Origin: Isoetes taiwanensis
Taxonomy: Eukaryota > Streptophyta > Lycopodiopsida > Isoetales > Isoetaceae
Assembly: GCA_021234155.1 (NCBI GenBank)
Contig: JAJEKV010000431.1
Location: forward strand, 142,649-206,648
Length of the DNA stretch: 64,000 bases
Direction of reading: 5' to 3'
Within the stretch, counting starts at the first letter, position 1. Each line of letters begins with the position of its first letter. The position numbers and the translations under genes are program-made. This document shows positions 58,534 through 64,000 of the stretch, piece after piece. The notes beneath the pieces were generated by a model that did not search any database, had not been told where the DNA came from, and saw only the letters and a list, made by a program, of their open reading frames with translations.

Positions 58534-59960
58534 CTATGAAGGACTTGGCCTTGGCCTTCCCTCTGTGGAAATTACCTTATCTTGGCTCTCTGCTTGCTCT
58601 GTATCTATTGCGGCAAAGATATGACACTCACCCTGAATGTAGTCGCGGGCCTCTTCGCCGTCGTCGTCGGACAGGGCGTCCCAATCTCCCAACTCCGCTA
58701 GAGCTGCACTCATGACGTAGGGGCAGTTTGCTGTCCTATGGCCTGGCTGGAAGCACCTGAAGCACAATTGCTTTTCTATGCACTCCTGCCTCTTTTCCTT
58801 GGGCATTTGCGCAAAAGGATCGCCTTTGCTTTGGAGTAGTTTGACCCCTCCTGCTTGTCCTTGAAGGACACACTGCTTCTTCTCCTCTTTGTTTCCCTGG
58901 TTCCCACCATATGGGGCTCTAGCTGGACTGGGGTAGGCTGCCACAGGGCTATAGCTTCCTGTCGCCTTGCCTTTATCTGGAAATCTTGCTGTTTTGTGCC
59001 CGCTATTACGAGGTCACGACCCTGCAAGCTTATAGCCTTGGATTAAACCCGATCTTGTCCTGGGGTTTATTGCCCTCACAAGCTGCGGATCTCCTCATTC
59101 AGCCCCTCAATATAGCTTTCTCTTGCATGCTTCTCTCCCAACCCGACGCGTCTGACCTTAGCCTCATGAATTCCTCTGTATATTTCTGACTGATTTGTTG
59201 CCTTCTTGCAACTTTGTAAAGCTTCTTTGCATCATCTTTGGACTTATGTTCCCTCGGAGCGTAATAAACGAAGGCTTTAGCAAACTTTACGAACTTACAA
59301 GCATCCTGCTTAAGCCATGTGCCTTTGCATAACCCTTCCACCAAATCCGGCGGCTCCTTTCAAGTTGGCTGTTTGCAACTCTGCCTTTGTCCTTATCCTT
59401 CATGCCATAAGCATTTCCGTACTCGCTCATTTCGTCCAGCCATGCCTCTGCTTCCAATCGACTGTTCTCCCACGAGCATGTTCGATTCCGGGCCTTCCAT
59501 ACATTGCCGGTCGCGGAATCTACCTTCTTACGGTAGTCGGAGGCCACGGTATCTCTTTTGTCGTCCCTACGGGGTATTCCTCTGCCTTCCATCTGTTGGT
59601 TCACGGGCACTGTTCTTCCTCTTCCTCGGTCGGTCGAGTGCGAACTTGAGTCGGAAGATTCGGGCTGGAGGATCTCCTTCTCTTGCTCCTCTTCTTGTCT
59701 TTTCACGCCCTCAGGCTGATGCTTGCGGCAAGCTGGCGTTGCCACCCGAACCCACTCACGCTTGCGGACGGTAATGCCTTTATCTGCTCGGTCCGTCCTC
59801 ATCATCGGGCTATCTCCTCCTCTCGGGGTCATGGGTTCCATATCTTCAAATAGGTTCCTTGCGGGGGTGGTGCAGGTGGGGTTTGCTCTTCTATAAGATC
59901 TCGCAGTTGTCGTTCCCCTGCGTTTAGGCCTCTAGCTGCATACACAAGCAATTCATGGCT
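58534..59960 (-). pseudogene. Ty3/gypsy gag with zinc knuckle
   Basis: From about 59841 the frame begins MEPMTPRGGDSPMM, then SWENSRLEAEAWLDEMSEYG, RRIWWKGYAKAHGL and, after frameshifts, YTEEFMRLRSDA (59180) and the zinc knuckle CFRCFQPGHRTANCP (CX2CX4HX4C, 58770-58730). It is homologous to 21430-22330. The coding frame probably began further upstream of 59841. Two or more frameshifts. Confidence 0.75.
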
Positions 59961-60152
59961 ATATGATTAGTTTCATTTGTTCTCTTGCATTGTTTATGTT
60001 TGTTGGTATAGTTGTGGGGCAAAAATACATCAACAAAGCATTTAAAGTGCAATAGGATTTATATTCATATATCATATAATATTTAGGATACAAAAGTCTC
60101 GGGATCAAGAGTTTAACTAGTCTTGAAATGCCTTGGGTAAGGCGGGTTGTCT
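59961..60152 (-). other. AT-rich spacer between ORF B and gag
   Basis: No frame or motif. It separates ORF B from gag on the same strand. Confidence 0.5.
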
Positions 60153-61630
60153 TCAAAACTTCTTAACTTGGGCCGTAGTCCCTACCAAGGTGACCCAAGT
60201 TCTGATGATGCTTGCCGGCGAGCCTCCCTGTATGGCCCTCACCAGGTCTTCTACCCTGCGGTCGGATGTAAGGGCCGCAGTCACTGCCAATCTCGCCTGA
60301 CGTCGGTGGGGTATGGCGAAGTCGAAGAGGTCAAGTGCCATTGCCCTCTTGACTAAGACAGCATAGTCGACATTTGTTGCTATTCGAGCATGCCTGCCGA
60401 AGCCTGAGAGTGCAATCAGCATGAACACTCCTTCTTCGCCTCTGGGACTGAACTTGCGGTGAATTACGCTATTCTCCCATCCATCGCGCGGACAAGTAGT
60501 ACGGCGACTTGTCGTTGTGTGTCTTGAAGCTTCTCGCTTGTTTGGCCTCGGCTCGTGTGCCCGGCGTACTCGTCGACCTCAATTTCAGTCAGCTCCCTGT
60601 AGTCTTCCATTGTGCGGTCGAGCCTCCTGAGGTCGATTCCTTCTCCTTTTGGCAGGGGTGATATCGGAGGACTCGGCATTAGGATGCTCGTGGTCTTCCC
60701 ACGGATCCCCATCTGCTCTTGGAGGGCGAGGAACTCCTCCTCTGTTGGCAGCTCCCGCTCGTCCATCATTTGCCTTATCTTTCTTTGTAGGCACGGATAT
60801 GGAGGAGGTCGTCTCCCTGTGTAGCCAGGTGTCGGCCTCCCTCACTTGCGGAGCCGGAAAGTGCGAGGCTCCCGGCGATAGAAGTCGTCCATGTCGGGTT
60901 GCCGGATTGGTGGTGGGCAGTTCGTCCAACTGAGCTCCCTCTCCGCATTCGGGAAGGTTACGGATGTGTTGAGGAGTAGATGCTCCTCGTTAATCACGAT
61001 GTCGGGGCTAGGCTTGTGATGCCTAGCGGAGTGGGGGCGACTTCGATGCCCTGCCCGGCTGCTCGAGATTGATCAGCTCCTGCTCTGCTTGGCGCCGTTC
61101 TTCGTATGAGTCGAGCTCCGTGTATCCTTCGTCGTCCTAGGCTCCTCCTCATCCTCTCTTGCTTCCCGTTGTTCATTGATCTTTGCAAGCGACATCACAG
61201 CTCTTCTGCCGGGTGCTATGGGGTCTACCTCCATCGGAGGGATAGAGGTTGCCCCCATCGGGTTCGACCGGTGGGATAAGAAGATGGCTAGGGCTGCTGT
61301 GTAAGAGAAGTACTTGGTCTGTTGGTATCCCGGGACCATGTAGTCGAGTAGTCTCTGCGCCTTGTTAGTCAAGTACTTGGCGATGTTGGGGACGTCGCCC
61401 AAGGCTGCTTGAAGGGATGGGCGGGGAACAAAGTACCCTATGCAAGGGGGAACTTGAACAAGGGAGGGTCCTACCCTAGCTTGAAATTCTGCTAGCTTGC
61501 CTATATATTTGGGGTTGCATTTAGCGTAACGGATGTCGATTTCTTTCACAAAGACTTGGAAGATGTCGTTGACATCCGCCAAGAACATAGGCCTTTGGCT
61601 GTACCATCGCCCGAAATCAGCAGTGGCCAT
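60153..61630 (-). pseudogene. ORF B of the gypsy element (unknown function)
   Basis: From ATG at 61630 the first 185 codons are open (MATADFGRWYSQRPMFLADV; KEIDIRYAKCNPKYIGKLAEF; TAALAIFLSHRSN), ending in a charged tail with NEQREAREDEEEP. The same frame family continues through lesions: VTFPNAERELSWTNCPPP, then MDERELPTEEEFLALQEQ (60769-60464), then after a shift FMLIALSGFGRHARIATNV to a stop near 60153. It would be about 450-490 residues if intact. The N-terminal half is homologous to the reading at 19870 in the plus-strand element. No known family is recognised; a structural or chromatin role is only a guess. It has its own TATA box upstream. Confidence 0.6.
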
Positions 61631-61744
61631 TGATCTAGCAAGGAAGGGAGTATCAAACGGATGCAGGAGCGCCTCAGGGAGCTGAAAGATCGCCTAAGCA
61701 GTGGGGAGCAAATTTGCAGGGTGCCAAATGAGAAATGGGGGACT

Positions 61745-61752
61745 TATTTATA
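61745..61752 (-). promoter_or_regulatory. TATA box upstream of ORF B
   Basis: TATAAATA on the minus strand, about 115 bases before the ATG at 61630. The same octamer lies about 100 bases before ORF0. Confidence 0.5.
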
Positions 61753-61928
61753 GAAAGGGAAAACCCTAATTTTTTGGATGACCTAGATTTTCTTGAGATT
61801 AGGCAATTCGATCTATTAAGGGATGCAATTGCAAGTTTGAAGACTATTTCTAGAGTTTGAGCATGCTAAAACGACTCTTTGAACCTATTTGTACAGTTTG
61901 GAGATCATTTGGTGAAAAATAGTGCGGG

Positions 61929-61995
61929 GTCTCACCGTTGCGCCTGAACCGATTTCTAAAATGTAGAAATCTGTCTGGCGTGTGACGTGTGAGAC
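61929..61995. repeat. Hairpin repeat copy 1
   Basis: Left arm GTCTCACCGTTGCGCC, right arm ending ACGTGTGAGAC, with a nested GATTTCTA/TAGAAATC pair in the middle. Confidence 0.75.
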
Positions 61996-62130
61996 ATGGG
62001 TCCCCAATTGGGCTAGAGCTCACTCAATTTAAGTGATGTAAGGCTGTAATTCCACTAAACTCATCGAGTTAGGCAGAAATTGACCCCTTACTTGGTCGAT
62101 TTGGAGCTGTTTTGGGCATTTTTGGGCATG

Positions 62131-62195
62131 GTCTCTGCGTTTGCCCGACCCGATTTCTAAAATCTAGAAATCTGTCCTGGCGCGACGTGTGAGAC
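62131..62195. repeat. Hairpin repeat copy 2
   Basis: Same layout: GTCTCTGCGTTTGCCC, inner GATTTCTA/TAGAAATC, right arm GGCGCGACGTGTGAGAC. About 200 bases from copy 1. Confidence 0.75.
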
Positions 62196-62326
62196 ATCGT
62201 CTCAATTTTGCTCAAAGCTCCAATTTAATCAAAACAAAAGTTAGGGATCGATATCTTAACCTATTTAAGCAGGGGTTTGACACTTTATTTACACAAAAAT
62301 TTCTTTATATTAACAAAATTTTTCAG

Positions 62327-63603
62327 TTATTTACAAGGTTCAAGGCGTTCTCCCTTGATGTGCACAGCAAGATACATATCTGCCTCATGAGGGGTAACCC
62401 TCTTCGCGTGCACCGTGCGGGCCGTTGAATCTTCAAAATGCTTTACTATATGCGCTTCGGCCGCCTCTTGTAAAACAATGACATCTCGTCGGTCAGCGCG
62501 TATGCGTGTTGTATTCTTGTATGACCCGGCGGACCAAAGCTGGGGCGGGCCGGGGAATCGAGTCCGTAACTCTTACGGAAGTGGCGGATCTCCTTGGTGC
62601 CCCATCTTCGACTTCTTCTTCTTGCTCCGCTTCTTCCCTGGTGCTCGGGGAGGCTTGGGCTTTGGTGGAGGGGCTTGATTAATACGGCTCTTCGTCGGGT
62701 GTCCGCCTTCAATCGTTTCTCACCGGTGCTCCACGGTAATATCGTTGTCGCCTCCCACCTTGCCATATAAGCATTGTGTTCCACGATCCTCTTGATAGAC
62801 CTTTGGGGTCTATCACATATGCTTCCCGTTGCGGCGCGGGGCTTTGACTCTATCACGTCGGAAAAGGTGGGGGCTTCGCTAACTATCCGGTCTCCTCCCC
62901 TTCTTGGGCTACATGCTCCGGGACCTCTTCCTCTCGAGGGGGCTTTGAAGAGCTTACCCCGTCTGCGCCCGACACGTAGTCTCCATCCAGTCGTCGGTGG
63001 TGGGCGGAGTCTCCCCTCCCGGCGGCTCGTTGATGGCGGGACCCTCGGCTCGCTTCGGGCCTTTACCAGCTTCCTCTTGCACGCCTTCACGGCTTTGGCC
63101 TTCCTCTTCTTGGGTGGCTGTAGTCGGGTCGTCTTCCGACTCTTTGTTCTCGCTCCGTCGGCTCTTTAACCGTGCTTGTGGGCCCGGCGTGTGAGGTCGA
63201 CCTCTTCTTCGGGGTGAGTTCGGTAGTTCTTTGCTCCTCTCTTCCTGCTCCTCCTCTGCGGGTGGATCTCAACACAGGGTTGCTCTGGGTTGTTGATGGG
63301 TCCCCTTTGTTCCCTCTGCTCTTCCTGTGGGTTGGCGTCCTCCTGGTGTTGCTCCTGCTGCTGCCCGCTTCTTTCCTCTTCCCGCGCAATTTCGTCGAGG
63401 ATCTGGTTCATGACATCTGGCCGGTCATCCTCCAAGAGCTCTGTGTGGTCGCTCCTGTCCGAACCTGCATCCTCGCTCGAAGAAGATTCGCCTTCATGGA
63501 GAAGGCGTTCTCGAAGGATTCTCTGAAAGAGGCCGGAGCCGCTGGCGCTGGAGGATCCGCTTCGGCTAGGCTTCCTTGCAGTCTGTTTTGTACGTGCCAT
63601 CAT
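62327..63603 (-). pseudogene. ORF0: histone-H3-tail plus H3-fold protein of a gypsy retrotransposon
   Basis: From 63603 the reading begins MMARTKQTARKPSRSGS. The second Met has A at -3 and G at +4, a good context. ARTKQTARK is identical to residues 1-9 of histone H3, including K4 and K9; P replaces S10. Next come LFQRILRERL, an acidic and Gln-rich stretch (EDAGSDRSDHTELLEDD, EEERSGQQQEQHQED), a TAA at 63166-63168, then in the same frame a basic PPKKRKAKAVKACKRK resembling a nuclear signal. The C-terminus is an H3 fold: GTKEIRHFRKSY (alphaN), ALVRRVIQEYNTHTR (alpha1), VLQEAAEAHIVKHFED and HAKRVT (alpha2, loop 2), EADMYLAVHIKGERLEP (alpha3), with stop at 62327. Fold pieces are in three successive frames, so this copy has two frameshifts plus one stop. 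Expected intact length about 425 residues, versus 135 for H3. It lies upstream of ORF B and gag on the same strand. Confidence 0.82.
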
Positions 63604-63702
63604 CTTGCGGTTTGTCGATCGGAGCTAAGCGCCAGAAGATCGCCTTGACAGTCACGAGCGAAGTTCTAGGGAAGAACAGGAAAAATGGGAGGGGTCCGGG
63701 TC

Positions 63703-63710
63703 TATTTATA
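63703..63710 (-). promoter_or_regulatory. TATA box upstream of ORF0
   Basis: TATAAATA on the minus strand, about 100 bases before the ATG pair. A hairpin repeat copy lies about 75 bases further upstream. Confidence 0.5.
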
Positions 63711-63785
63711 GGGCCAATTTTAGGTCAACTTTTAAACTACCTTTTTGGGTTGTCTAAAGCACCTAAAAACACCTAATTAAGCAAG

Positions 63786-63852
63786 GTCTCACACGTTGCG
63801 CCCAGCCCGATTCCTAGAATCTAGAAACCTGTCCTGGCGCGACGTGTGAGAC
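63786..63852. repeat. Hairpin repeat copy 3
   Basis: Perfect 11-bp arms GTCTCACACGT (63786-63796) and ACGTGTGAGAC (63842-63852), extended by GCGCC/GGCGC. The inner GATTCCTA/TAGAAACC-like pair is weaker than in the other copies. Confidence 0.8.
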
Positions 63853-63974
63853 ATGGTGGAGCCCACTATTAAATTAACATGTAACATGCTAAATCTACTA
63901 ATTCTTAGCTTAAAATTAGAATTATCAAGGTATTTTACTGTAATTTACAACTTTTTGGTGTCAAAAATTTGAAT

Positions 63975-64000
63975 GTCTCACCACGTTAAGCCCGGCCCGT
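63975..64000. repeat. Hairpin repeat copy 4, cut by window edge
   Basis: Left arm GTCTCACCACGTTAAGCCC only; the rest lies outside the window. Its spacing of 189 bases from copy 3 is like that between copies 1 and 2. Confidence 0.6.

Noticed and set aside
62446-63090. Arg-rich 214-codon open frame as a separate gene
   Set aside because: Its frame is the continuation of ORF0 after the TAA at 63166 and contains the KEIRHFRKSY part of the H3 fold; it is better treated as part of one damaged gene.

Overview
The window looks like transposon-dense nuclear DNA of a land plant. The evidence is plant-type LTR retrotransposons with initiator-tRNA-Met primer sites (TGGTATCAGAGC), chromodomain-bearing Ty3/gypsy integrases, L1-type LINEs and CACTA-type DNA transposon ends. 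A Penelope-like reverse transcriptase with introns and no recognisable endonuclease would fit a non-seed vascular plant (fern or lycophyte) better than a flowering plant, but this is only inference. No intact host gene is visible. The only host-like remnant is a decayed DPH2-like pseudogene near 0.6-2.0 kb.

Layout. 0-4.5 kb: decayed DPH2-like exons (minus strand) and a promoter-like block with two perfect three-unit heat-shock elements and a TATA box. 4.6-14.5 kb: a nest in which a minus-strand gypsy LTR was hit by a short LINE (7-bp duplication CATGTAG), and an 8.2-kb Penelope-like element then landed in the LINE poly(A) tract. The Penelope-like element has 2.1-kb direct repeats, a small intron-containing gene inside each repeat, a middle protein and a reverse transcriptase. 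14.5-16.2 kb: remains of the gypsy integrase and chromodomain. 16.4-23.5 kb: a decayed plus-strand gypsy element (LTR, primer site, histone-H3-like gene, ORF B, gag, protease, start of RT), ending in an inverted RT piece. 23.5-47.8 kb: two related 1.5-kb LTRs around a long non-coding interior, split by a 15-kb CACTA-like element with 3-bp duplication TAC. The CACTA contains LINE remnants, a minisatellite, inverted-repeat arms and a complete 3-kb gag-only LTR element (5-bp duplication ATATG). 49.1-52.6 kb: an L1-type LINE (minus). 52.6-64 kb: a second gypsy chromovirus (minus) with 3' LTR, chromodomain, integrase, decayed RT/RNase H, protease, gag, ORF B and ORF0.

Most notable: ORF0 of the gypsy family. 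In the minus-strand copy (63603 down to 62327) it begins with an exact histone H3 tail (MARTKQTARK), runs through a long acidic/Gln-rich and then basic linker, and ends in an H3 histone fold. The plus-strand element at 18.4-19.7 kb carries a diverged copy in the same place, with a clear H3 fold, and both are followed by the same unrecognised ORF B and then gag. I know of no described retrotransposon lineage carrying its own H3-like protein. Because the same lineage carries an integrase chromodomain, a fold class that often reads H3 tails, ORF0 may help target, mimic or disturb host chromatin. That function is inference. Both ORF0 copies are damaged by stops and frameshifts.
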